From Myxococcales bacterium (GTDB taxonomy: Bacteria; Myxococcota_A; Polyangia; Palsa-1104), in the NCBI GenBank assembly GCA_023248835.1, contig JAHFDU010000263.1:1-5832 (forward strand): a stretch of DNA of 5,832 nucleotides, in the 5' to 3' direction. This document shows, in pieces, positions 1-5,811 of the stretch; positions within the stretch are counted from its first letter, which is position 1; the number at the start of each line of letters is the position of its first letter. A model generated the notes under the pieces. That model did not search any database. It had not been told where the DNA came from and worked only from the letters and a program-made list of their open reading frames with translations. The position numbers and the translations under genes are program-made.

Positions 1-10
1 TCCCCCCTCC

Positions 11-25
11 CGCGGCACAGCCGCG
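11..25. other. Perfect GC hairpin near the left edge
   Basis: CGCGGC (11-16) and GCCGCG (20-25) form a 6-bp stem with loop ACA. It sits between two C-runs (2-7 and 33-39), which are G6 and G7 runs in the operon transcript. No U-tract follows on either strand, so I do not call it a terminator. Confidence 0.4.
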
Positions 26-41
26 TGAGCCTCCCCCCCGC

Positions 42-58
42 CGCGCGCTGACCGCGCG
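42..58 (+). other. GC-only hairpin downstream of rbfA
   Basis: CGCGCG (42-47) pairs with CGCGCG (53-58) around a 5-nt loop. On the plus strand it is followed by AG and four T's (61-64), a weak terminator-like form for transcription coming from the left. On the minus strand it is followed by a run of G's instead, so it does not look like an intrinsic terminator for the rbfA transcript. Its true role is unknown. Confidence 0.4.
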
Positions 59-76
59 AGTTTTCAGATTCTGATG

Positions 77-451
77 TCACTGCGGGTTCCCTAAACCATT
101 GCCTGACGCGATCTCCCGCAGCAGCGCCTCGACGCGCTCCGCCTGGGCGTCGGTCTTGTCGATGGCGAAGCGCAGCTCTGGAACCTTCTTAGCGCGCATG
201 CGCTTCATCAGTTCGCGTTGTAAAAATGGGCGCGCGCTTTCGAGCCCTCGGATGAGCTGCTGCTCACGGTGGGCGTCGCCGTCGTGCAACGTGATGAGCA
301 CGCGAGCTACGCCGAGATCATCGGAGACGGTGACGTGGGTGATGGTGAGAAATCCGGCGTTTTGCACCCGCGGATCTTTGATGCCGGCGAGTAGAATTTC
401 GCTCAATTCTTCTTGTACCATTTTGGCAAATCGAATCGCGCGCTGTCCCAT
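77..451 (-). CDS. rbfA: Ribosome-binding factor A (30S maturation factor)
   Basis: RbfA binds the free 30S subunit near the 5' end of 16S rRNA and helps late processing and cold adaptation (family knowledge). The 124-residue product has the usual family length and a type-II KH-like layout. Recognisable are an N-terminal helix, D-P-R-V at 26-29, the strand FLTITHVTVSDDL (34-46), and PELRFAID at 91-98 before the last helix. The longest open frame begins at 469. I chose the ATG at 451 because GGAG (457-460) sits 5 nt upstream of it and because the product then starts MGQRAIRFAK, as the family usually does. This ATG overlaps the ylxP stop (TAATG), which suggests translational coupling. One oddity: where family members usually carry the A-x-G helix kink, this protein has Ala73-Arg74-Pro75. 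It is the last gene of the operon visible here. Confidence 0.95.
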   Translation of the reverse strand: MGQRAIRFAKMVQEELSEILLAGIKDPRVQNAGFLTITHVTVSDDLGVARVLITLHDGDAHREQQLIRGLESARPFLQRELMKRMRAKKVPELRFAIDKTDAQAERVEALLREIASGNGLGNPQ

Positions 452-789
452 TATTTCTCCGGTTCCCAATGCGCATAGCTACCTGACGAGTCGAGCTCGT
501 CGCCATAGTGAACAAAATCCTGTTCGTCGTTGACCACTTTGGCGACGGCAAGATCTTCAATAAAGTTCAAGATTTTATGCACCATCGATTGGGTAAATCC
601 GTACTCGTTTGAAACCACCGCAAAACCGATCTCAGCCGACTGCCATTCGTCGCCATCTCCCACTTCGGCAATCGCGCAGTTAAATTTGTTGGTGACGCGA
701 TCTTTGATGCGGCGAAGCACCATGCGCTTTTCTTTGAGCGAATGACTTTCAGGCACCATCAAAGTAACTCTGCAGACGCCGACAACCAT
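451..789 (-). CDS. ylxP: DUF503 family protein, YlxP-like
   Basis: This is a small conserved protein of 112 residues from the DUF503 (YlxP) family. Its molecular function is not established; members are found in nusA-infB-rbfA clusters, so a role around ribosome assembly or RNA is guessed from context only. The family signature is clear: a first strand (VVGVCRVTLMV), SLKEKR at 17-22, a basic helix, AEV at 41-43, WQ at 49-50, and the strand IGFAVVSN (54-61), giving a ferredoxin-like alternating pattern. The C-terminus after about residue 90 is an acidic, polar tail, longer than in the roughly 95-residue Firmicutes members. No strong Shine-Dalgarno sequence precedes the ATG (upstream bases are purine-rich AACGAAGAACC), so it may depend on translation from infB 32 nt upstream. 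Its stop codon overlaps the rbfA ATG. Confidence 0.9.
   Translation of the reverse strand: MVVGVCRVTLMVPESHSLKEKRMVLRRIKDRVTNKFNCAIAEVGDGDEWQSAEIGFAVVSNEYGFTQSMVHKILNFIEDLAVAKVVNDEQDFVHYGDELDSSGSYAHWEPEK
457..460 (-). promoter_or_regulatory. Ribosome binding site of rbfA inside ylxP
   Basis: On the minus strand GGAG is followed by five bases and then the ATG at 451. The site lies in the last codons of the DUF503 gene. It decides the rbfA start in favour of 451 over the in-frame ATG at 469, and suggests that ribosomes finishing ylxP can restart on rbfA. Confidence 0.7.
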
Positions 790-821
790 GGTTCTTCGTT
801 TCTTGGCTAACGCGCCATCGG

Positions 822-3344
822 TTACAAAGTTGCAGCGACTTCCTCTATCTCGAAGGCCTCAATCACGTCGCCCTCTTTGATGTCGTTGAAATTCTCGATC
901 GAGATGCCGCACTCGTAGTCCTGCGCCACTTCGCGCACGTCCTCTTTGAAACGGCGCAGCGAGCCCATCTTGCCCTGGTAGACTTGCACCGAGTCGCGTA
1001 CCAGACGAACTTGCGCGCCACGTCGGAGGGTGCCCTCGATGACGAACGAACCGGCGATGACGCCGAGTTTCGGAATCGTGAATACCTGCCGCACTTCGGC
1101 TTTGCCGAGTGGCTTTTCGCGACGCACCGGCGCGAGCAGGCCCGCCATCGCCTTTTTTACGTCGTCGAGCGCTTCGTAGATGATGTCGTAGAGCTTGACG
1201 TCGACGCCCTCTTGTTCGGCCAGCTGTGCTGCCTTGCCGGCTGGGCGGACGTGGAAGCCGACGATGATCGCATTGCCGGCTTTGGCCAGATTGACGTCGC
1301 TCTCGGTGATGCCACCGACCGCGGCAGAGATCACGTCGACGCGGACGGTCTCGGTCGACAGCGAACTGAGCGAAGTTTTGAGCGCCTCGGCCGAACCCTG
1401 CACGTCGGCTTTGAGTACGACTTTGAGCTCTTTGACCGCGCCCTCTTTGATTTTTTGTAAGATGTTTTCGAGCGTGACGCGCGAGGTCCCGGCGAGCTCG
1501 CGTTTGCGTCGTTGGTCGCGACGGTGCTCGACCAGCTCCTTGGCCTGTTTCTCGTCGCTGACAGTATTAATGGCATCGCCGGCTTCCGGCACGCCGCCAA
1601 GACCGAGCAACTCAACCGGAGTCGACGGTCCAGCCTCGCTCAGCGGGCGCCCCTTGTCGTCGAGCATGGCGCGCACTTTGCCGATGTATTCGCCGGTGAC
1701 CACGGTGTCGCCGAGCTTCAAGGTACCGTCTTGCACCAGCACGGTCGCCATCGGGCCGCGGTTGCGATCGAGTTTGCCTTCGATGATGATGCCGCTTGCG
1801 GACTTGCCCGGATTGGCTTTGAGCTCGAGCACTTCTGCCTGTACTGCGATCATCTCGAGCAGGGTGTCGATGCCCTGTTTCGAGCGGGCCGAGACGTCGA
1901 CAAAAATCGTTTCGCCGCCCCACGCTTCAGCAATGAGCCCGTGATCCGACAACTGCTGCCGAATTCGCTCCGGTTGCGCGCCGGCCTTGTCGATCTTGTT
2001 GACCGCGACAATGATTTTGACCTTGGCATCTTTGGCGTGGTTGAGCGCTTCGAGTGTGGTTGGCATGACGCCGTCGTCGGCAGCGACCACCAGCACGACA
2101 ATATCGGTGGCCTGAGCACCGCGCGCGCGCATCGCAGTGAACGCTTCATGACCGGGCGTGTCCAAAAAGACCACGTCTTGTCCGCTCTCGGTGGTGATCT
2201 TGTAAGCGCCGATGTGCTGGGTGATACCGCCGGCTTCGCCCTCGGCGACGTTGGCGTCGCGGATGGCGTCGAGCAGCGACGTCTTGCCATGGTCGACGTG
2301 GCCCATGATGGTGACCAGCGGCGCACGCAAAAGCAGATCCTCGGGACGATCGTCTGCTCCGGCGATAACGGTAGATTCTTGAAACGCGCTGCTTTCAATT
2401 TCAAAACCGAAATCGGTTGCAAGCAGAGTGGCGGTATCTTGATCGATGGCATTGTTGAGGGTGATCCCGGTCATGCCAAGCGACCATAACTTCTTCAGCA
2501 CGTCGGTGGCTTTGACACCCATTTGATGCGCGATTTCGCCGACCGCAATCGTTTCATCCATCTTGATAACGCGCTTGTGTGCCGCCGGAGTCGTGATCTG
2601 CGTGGTGTTCTGCTTTTTGCCGGAGATCACCGCTTTCTTTTTGCCATGCGCCTGCTTGGCCTGACTGAAGCGATCGCGTGAGGCTGGCCCTTCGCGGCGC
2701 TGCCCAGGTAGCGATCGGACGTCGCGGGTCACCAAACGTTCGCGTGCGTCGCGCTGCGTAATCTCGATCCGCGGTGCGGGCAGCTCGATCACGCGACCGG
2801 TGGGACCATACTTGACCGGCTCGTCTTTGACCGGCGCTTGCGCCGGTGCGGCGCTACTTGAAGCGGTCGGTGTTTCGGATCGCTCGTCACTAAAAACTGG
2901 CGGCGCTGAGATCTTAGTCGGAGCTTCTTGTAGGTCCTCCATCGAGTGCGCCACAGCCGACGACATCGCCGATGCTGTAGCCGAGTTCTGTCTTGCAGTC
3001 GACACCGAGTCGGCGGATCGAGTTTCCGGCGGCGGACTGAATGCTGTCCCGGCGCGGTCGGTCTCGACAGGTGTTGGGAGGGCGGCTGTCGGTTCTTTGG
3101 CGCGTCGCCGAATCACCGTTGAGCTGAGCCGCTCCTGAATCAAGTTTGAATGGCGCTCTTTGTCGAGCGCGCGTTTGACCCGCGCCACATCATCGACGTC
3201 GAGATTCGACATGTGGTTCTTGACCTCGATGCCGAGTGCGCGCACTTTGGCGACCAGGTCTTTGTTCGCCAGTCCCAAGTCTTTGGCGACCTCGTAGAGG
3301 CGAACCTTGGCGTTCTCAGTCGTCGTTGCTACCGTGGTGTTCAT
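822..3344 (-). CDS. infB: Translation initiation factor IF-2
   Basis: IF-2 is the GTPase that brings fMet-tRNA to the 30S subunit and promotes 50S joining. The 840-residue product lies between the B. subtilis (about 716) and E. coli (890) lengths. An IF2_N domain spans about 14-65. Then comes a low-complexity Ala/Ser/Thr/Pro/Glu linker (about 80-185), a basic stretch (about 190-262) and a second IF2_N domain (about 264-316). The G domain (about 340-507) has G1 GHVDHGKT at 348-355, G2 GGITQHIG at 372-379, G3 DTPGH at 395-399, G4 NKID at 449-452 and G5 SA at 485-486. Domain II spans about 508-605, III about 625-735, and the tRNA-binding C2 domain about 740-840, with YECG including Cys812. All catalytic motifs look intact. 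The start is supported by AGAGGA five bases before the ATG. I saw no good internal Shine-Dalgarno before Met127, Met135 or Met262, so shorter isoforms are not evident. Confidence 0.98.
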   Translation of the reverse strand: MNTTVATTTENAKVRLYEVAKDLGLANKDLVAKVRALGIEVKNHMSNLDVDDVARVKRALDKERHSNLIQERLSSTVIRRRAKEPTAALPTPVETDRAGTAFSPPPETRSADSVSTARQNSATASAMSSAVAHSMEDLQEAPTKISAPPVFSDERSETPTASSSAAPAQAPVKDEPVKYGPTGRVIELPAPRIEITQRDARERLVTRDVRSLPGQRREGPASRDRFSQAKQAHGKKKAVISGKKQNTTQITTPAAHKRVIKMDETIAVGEIAHQMGVKATDVLKKLWSLGMTGITLNNAIDQDTATLLATDFGFEIESSAFQESTVIAGADDRPEDLLLRAPLVTIMGHVDHGKTSLLDAIRDANVAEGEAGGITQHIGAYKITTESGQDVVFLDTPGHEAFTAMRARGAQATDIVVLVVAADDGVMPTTLEALNHAKDAKVKIIVAVNKIDKAGAQPERIRQQLSDHGLIAEAWGGETIFVDVSARSKQGIDTLLEMIAVQAEVLELKANPGKSASGIIIEGKLDRNRGPMATVLVQDGTLKLGDTVVTGEYIGKVRAMLDDKGRPLSEAGPSTPVELLGLGGVPEAGDAINTVSDEKQAKELVEHRRDQRRKRELAGTSRVTLENILQKIKEGAVKELKVVLKADVQGSAEALKTSLSSLSTETVRVDVISAAVGGITESDVNLAKAGNAIIVGFHVRPAGKAAQLAEQEGVDVKLYDIIYEALDDVKKAMAGLLAPVRREKPLGKAEVRQVFTIPKLGVIAGSFVIEGTLRRGAQVRLVRDSVQVYQGKMGSLRRFKEDVREVAQDYECGISIENFNDIKEGDVIEAFEIEEVAATL

Positions 3345-3349
3345 CGTCT

Positions 3350-3355
3350 TCCTCT
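3350..3355 (-). promoter_or_regulatory. Ribosome binding site of infB
   Basis: AGAGGA on the minus strand is separated by five bases from the infB ATG at 3344. It lies within the 33-nt nusA-infB spacer, which shows no promoter or terminator of its own, so infB is expected to be co-transcribed with nusA. Confidence 0.7.
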
Positions 3356-3377
3356 GGTTCTGGCTTGCCGCTATCGA

Positions 3378-5042
3378 CTATTGTGCTTCTACCGTGGACT
3401 CTGTCGCGGTTTCTGCGATTGTCGCGACTGGTTCGCTCGGCTCTGGCGTCGAGGCATCGAGCTCGCCAAGATACACTTTGACCCAGTGGCGCAGCGTTCG
3501 CACCCTCGAAGCCGGCAAACCGGTGGACTCGGCGAAGCGGCCAAGATCGGCTTCCAAAGAGATTTTCTGCACGGTGTTGTAGCCGCCCTGATAAAGCGCG
3601 GGCAGTAAGTCGGCGTCGACCCCGTGCACCGACAGCAATCGCTCTTCGGCAGGCTTGAGCGCCTCGGCAGCCTGCTGCGCTGCTCGGACTTGGGCCGCGG
3701 CCTCGGCCAGTTTGCGGCGCTCTTGTTCGCGTTCGAGCTGTTTTTGCGCCGCCAGTTTCAATCGCTCGGCGCCAGCTTCGCCACCGACGCCCGGTACACC
3801 GCCGAGCTCCTCGATTTTTGCCTTGGCCACCTCTTCGGCCGAACGCCAGCCGAGCTTGAACAGGGTCGAGGCCAACTCTTCTGACGAGCCCTCAATTTCA
3901 GCCATCGACTGCTTGGCGACGCCTTCGAGTTCTCGAACTTTCAATTCAGAGTGAATGTCGATGCGCCAGCCGGTGAGCTGCGACGCCAACCGTACATTCT
4001 GGCCCTTTTTCCCGATCGCCAACGACAGTTTGTCGTCGGGAACAATCAATTCCATGGTGTGGTTCTCGGCATCGATCACGACGCGCGACACCTCGGCCGG
4101 CGCAATCGCGTTGCAAACAAAACGCGCCGGGTCTTCGCTAAACGGAACGATGTCAATCTTTTCGCCGCGCAACTCTTGCACCACCGCTTGCACGCGCGAT
4201 CCCTTCATGCCGACGCACGCACCCACTGGATCGACGTCGCGGTCACGCGACGAAACTGCGATCTTGGCGCGCGCGCCCGGCTCGCGGGCAGACGACTCGA
4301 TGCGCACAATGCCTTCGCGAAATTCGGGCACGTTGGTCTCGAATAATTTTTCGAGCAGGCCCGTGTGTGTGCGCGACAAGATGATCTGTGGTCCACGTGC
4401 GTGCTTGTCGATATCAGCGACGTAGGCCTGAATGTGATCCCCAGGGCGATACGATTCGCGTGGCACCTGTTCGCGCGCCGGCAAGATGGCTTCGGTGCGC
4501 CCCATTTCGACCAAGATGTTGCCCCGTTCGAAACGCCGCGCCACTCCCGAAATCAGCTCGCCTTTGCGATCTTTGTATTCGTTGTAAATGTTGTCGCGCT
4601 CGGCTTCGCGCACGCGCTGAATGATCACTTGCTTGGCGGTCTGCGCAGCGATGCGGCCGAAGTTCGGGATGGTGTCGTGGAGATCGAGCACCTCGCCGTA
4701 CTTCTGCTCCTGCTCGGCGGCGCGCGCGCTGTCCTCTTGGCGGTAAAAGATCTGGAACAAAAGTTCGTCGCCGATCGCGGCTTCAAGACCCACCTCTTGC
4801 GCTTCGGCGAGCGTGAGTTCGCGTCCCAGTTCCGCTTCGGGCCCCTCGACCACATTGCAGATCAGAAATAGGTCGACTGCGCCGATCTCTTGGTTGTATT
4901 GCGCCTCGACTTCGCGGTGCATGCCAAACACCTTCTTGGCGGCCGTCAAGAGCGCTTGCTCGAGCGCCTGCAAGAGGACCTTGACGTCGATCCCTTTGTC
5001 GTTGCCTACCTGTTTCAACACGTCCATCAAATTCGGTTGCAT
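3378..5042 (-). CDS. nusA: Transcription termination/antitermination factor NusA
   Basis: NusA binds RNA polymerase near the RNA exit channel. It modulates pausing, intrinsic and Rho termination, and rRNA antitermination. The 554-residue protein shows the polymerase-binding N-terminal domain (about 1-155), an S1 domain (about 160-226), KH1 with GMKG at 278-281, and KH2 with GKKGQNVRLASQL at 344-356. Two helix-hairpin-helix (AR-type) repeats follow, at about 385-435 and 466-525. Between them is a charged Ala/Glu/Arg/Gln-rich helix (about 430-465), probably coiled coil. The last 27 residues are an acidic Ser/Thr/Pro/Glu tail; this linker and tail account for the extra length over E. coli NusA (495). 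The ATG at 5042 has AAAGGA with 7 nt spacing, which favours it over Met6. It follows rimP after 15 nt and is itself followed directly by infB, with no ylxR or ylxQ. Confidence 0.98.
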   Translation of the reverse strand: MQPNLMDVLKQVGNDKGIDVKVLLQALEQALLTAAKKVFGMHREVEAQYNQEIGAVDLFLICNVVEGPEAELGRELTLAEAQEVGLEAAIGDELLFQIFYRQEDSARAAEQEQKYGEVLDLHDTIPNFGRIAAQTAKQVIIQRVREAERDNIYNEYKDRKGELISGVARRFERGNILVEMGRTEAILPAREQVPRESYRPGDHIQAYVADIDKHARGPQIILSRTHTGLLEKLFETNVPEFREGIVRIESSAREPGARAKIAVSSRDRDVDPVGACVGMKGSRVQAVVQELRGEKIDIVPFSEDPARFVCNAIAPAEVSRVVIDAENHTMELIVPDDKLSLAIGKKGQNVRLASQLTGWRIDIHSELKVRELEGVAKQSMAEIEGSSEELASTLFKLGWRSAEEVAKAKIEELGGVPGVGGEAGAERLKLAAQKQLEREQERRKLAEAAAQVRAAQQAAEALKPAEERLLSVHGVDADLLPALYQGGYNTVQKISLEADLGRFAESTGLPASRVRTLRHWVKVYLGELDASTPEPSEPVATIAETATESTVEAQ

Positions 5043-5049
5043 CGCTGTT

Positions 5050-5055
5050 TCCTTT
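5050..5055 (-). promoter_or_regulatory. Ribosome binding site of nusA
   Basis: AAAGGA on the minus strand lies seven bases upstream of the nusA ATG at 5042 and begins just after the rimP stop codon. It fixes the first ATG as start rather than the in-frame Met6 codon. The rimP-nusA gap is essentially only this site. Confidence 0.7.
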
Positions 5056-5057
5056 CG

Positions 5058-5519
5058 TCAGAACTCGTAAACCAAATTGGCCTTTTCCACGTCGTCGACT
5101 GGCACTTCGAAGGTGCGGTCGCCGACATCGATCTTGACTTTGCCTTCACTGGTAGCCACCAAGCGCCCGGAAAAATTGCGCCGATCACCTTCGACGCCGT
5201 GGCGGGTGCGAATGCGCGCCCGTTTGCCGACAAAGCGCCGAAAATCGGACTCTTTGGTGAGCGGCCGGTTGAGGCCGGGCGAGGAAACTTCCAACGTGTA
5301 GGCGCTGGGGATCGCGTCCGACACGTCGAGCGCCGGCGACAAATCACGACTGATTTCGGCGCACCCATCGAGCGACACGCCGCCTTCGCGATCGACAAAC
5401 ACGCGCAGCACCGCTTGGCCCTGCTCGGTCTTCCACTCGACGTCGACCAGCTCGTAGCCGCGGCTTTGGGCCACCGGCTCGATCACTGTTTTCAACGTCT
5501 GAAGGTCGATCACTTTCAT
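5058..5519 (-). CDS. rimP: Ribosome maturation factor RimP
   Basis: RimP binds the 30S subunit early in assembly and assists formation of the central pseudoknot and S12 incorporation (family knowledge). The 153-residue product matches the usual length of about 150. The N-terminal alpha/beta domain carries GYELVDVEW (21-29), the strand LRVFVDREGGVSLDGCAEISRDL (38-60, split by a turn) and the family hallmark LEVSSPGLNRPL at 76-87. A small C-terminal Sm-like barrel (about 92-153) ends in EKANLVYEF. Start choice is not certain. The frame is open upstream with GTG at 5537 and TTG at 5540, but both touch the U-tract of the terminator just upstream and have no Shine-Dalgarno. The ATG at 5519 gives the N-terminus that aligns best with the family, though it too has only a poor purine-rich leader. 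RimP is the first gene of the operon and precedes nusA, as in most bacteria. Confidence 0.95.
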   Translation of the reverse strand: MKVIDLQTLKTVIEPVAQSRGYELVDVEWKTEQGQAVLRVFVDREGGVSLDGCAEISRDLSPALDVSDAIPSAYTLEVSSPGLNRPLTKESDFRRFVGKRARIRTRHGVEGDRRNFSGRLVATSEGKVKIDVGDRTFEVPVDDVEKANLVYEF

Positions 5520-5538
5520 GTTTTCTTGCGCTTTCACC

Positions 5539-5570
5539 AAAAAAAAAGTGGGCTTTGAAGGCCCACTTTT
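5539..5570 (-). terminator. Intrinsic terminator in the rimP leader (possible attenuator)
   Basis: On the minus strand a perfect 10-bp stem pairs AAAAGTGGGC (5570-5561) with GCCCACTTTT (5553-5544) around a 7-nt loop (5560-5554). The stem runs into nine T residues (5547-5539), the textbook form of a Rho-independent terminator. It points toward rimP and ends about 20 nt before the probable ATG at 5519. The plus-strand version has only four T's after the stem, so it is much weaker in that direction. It lies downstream of the predicted promoter, so it could act as an attenuator of the operon; alternatively it ends a short transcript or an upstream gene. Confidence 0.8.
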
Positions 5571-5586
5571 AGCAAAATCACTAAAA
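5567..5586 (-). other. Small leader hairpin overlapping the terminator stem
   Basis: On the minus strand TTTTAG (5586-5581) can pair with CTAAAA (5572-5567) around an 8-nt loop. The AAAA of its 3' arm is shared with the base of the terminator 5' arm, so the two structures compete for these four bases only. The GC core of the terminator stays free, so an antiterminator effect would be weak. Confidence 0.35.
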
Positions 5587-5597
5587 ATGTACTCGGG

Positions 5598-5626
5598 CGT
5601 ATACCATGGAGAAAGCGTGGACGCAA
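5598..5626 (-). promoter_or_regulatory. Predicted sigma70-type promoter for the rimP operon
   Basis: On the minus strand a TTGCGT box (5626-5621) is separated by exactly 17 bases from TATACG (5603-5598). A TG stands one base before the -10 box (TGGTATACG), as in extended -10 promoters. The matches are TTG of the -35 and TATA of the -10. The expected start, around 5590-5593, would give a leader of about 70-75 nt containing the terminator hairpin. This is the best promoter-like pair I found upstream of rimP; it is prediction only. Confidence 0.5.
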
Positions 5627-5648
5627 GCGAAGTCGTCGGGTGTCCAGG

Positions 5649-5670
5649 GGCGCCCGGAAGTCCGAGCGCC
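5649..5670. repeat. GC-rich imperfect palindrome upstream of the promoter
   Basis: GGCGC (5649-5653) mirrors GCGCC (5666-5670), and CGGA (5655-5658) mirrors TCCG (5661-5664), with one mismatch pair and a two-base centre. It lies about 23 bp upstream of the predicted -35 box and immediately before the first heptamer array. It could be a protein-binding site, a hairpin belonging to the repeat element, or chance in GC-rich DNA. Confidence 0.4.
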
Positions 5671-5671
5671 G

Positions 5672-5699
5672 CCGACAGCTCACAGCCGACAGCCTACAG
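5672..5699 (-). repeat. Degenerate heptamer array, four units
   Basis: Four consecutive 7-bp units read CCGACAG, CTCACAG, CCGACAG and CCTACAG. All end in ACAG and differ only at positions 2-3. Read on the minus strand they are the same unit as the CTGTCGG array at 5791-5811, so the two arrays are inverted relative to each other. The CCGCCGACAGC that starts this array (from 5669) has an exact inverted copy in the other one. Confidence 0.8.
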
Positions 5700-5768
5700 T
5701 TTTGGATTCATTCATGAAATCACCTACCCTAGTCCTCCTTGCAAGAGCGAATTTACGGGAGGGTCAAC

Positions 5769-5784
5769 GCGATTTTGCGATTTT
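5769..5784 (+). repeat. Tandem duplication of GCGATTTT
   Basis: Two perfect adjacent copies of an 8-bp unit (5769-5776 and 5777-5784) lie just inside the right-hand heptamer array. No function is apparent; two short copies can arise by slippage. Confidence 0.6.
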
Positions 5785-5790
5785 TCTCCA

Positions 5791-5811
5791 CTGTCAGCTG
5801 TCGGCTGTCGG
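5791..5811 (+). repeat. Degenerate heptamer array, three units, inverted
   Basis: Three consecutive units read CTGTCAG, CTGTCGG and CTGTCGG, followed by CGGTGG. This is the inverted counterpart of the array at 5672-5699, with about 91 bp between them. Together they could form a long imperfect stem or mark the ends of a small dispersed intergenic element. Confidence 0.8.

Larger units (their letters stand above)
1..76 (-). other. Region after rbfA, no gene seen
   Basis: After the rbfA TGA at 77-79 the minus strand contains a short TCAGA-x-TCTGA palindrome (64-74), two GC hairpins and G6/G7 runs. No open frame of any length begins here with support. The last bases on the minus strand are very rich in GGAGG-like sequence and could be a ribosome binding site for a gene beyond the left edge, but this cannot be settled from the window. 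In many bacteria truB follows rbfA. Confidence 0.4.

Noticed and set aside
452..469. Upstream ATG of rbfA at 469 giving a 130-residue protein
   Set aside because: The GGAG site lies between this ATG and the one at 451, at ideal spacing for 451, and the shorter product fits the family N-terminus.
1512..2489. 325-codon plus-strand open frame antisense to infB
   Set aside because: It lies wholly inside the clearly real IF-2 gene, covers conserved GTPase motifs on the other strand, has no recognisable domain and is the expected by-product of GC-biased codon use.
822..3344. Internal translation starts in infB giving IF-2 isoforms
   Set aside because: Candidate Met127, Met135 and Met262 codons lack upstream Shine-Dalgarno sequence; nothing in the sequence supports isoforms, though it does not exclude them.
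4365..4871. 168-codon plus-strand open frame antisense to nusA (and similar ones at 3951-4425 and 4890-5558)
   Set aside because: All overlap conserved NusA or RimP coding sequence and have no family resemblance and no ribosome binding site that I could see; they are shadow frames.
5713..5715. Start of an 11-codon minus-strand reading frame upstream of rimP that might act as a leader peptide
   Set aside because: It lies upstream of the predicted promoter, runs straight into the heptamer array, and its GGAGG-like sequence is too far (about 18 nt) from the ATG.
5702..5730. Possible plus-strand promoter TTGGAT, 17 bp, TACCCT, between the heptamer arrays
   Set aside because: The -10 box matches consensus at only three positions and no gene start follows within the window; too weak to call.
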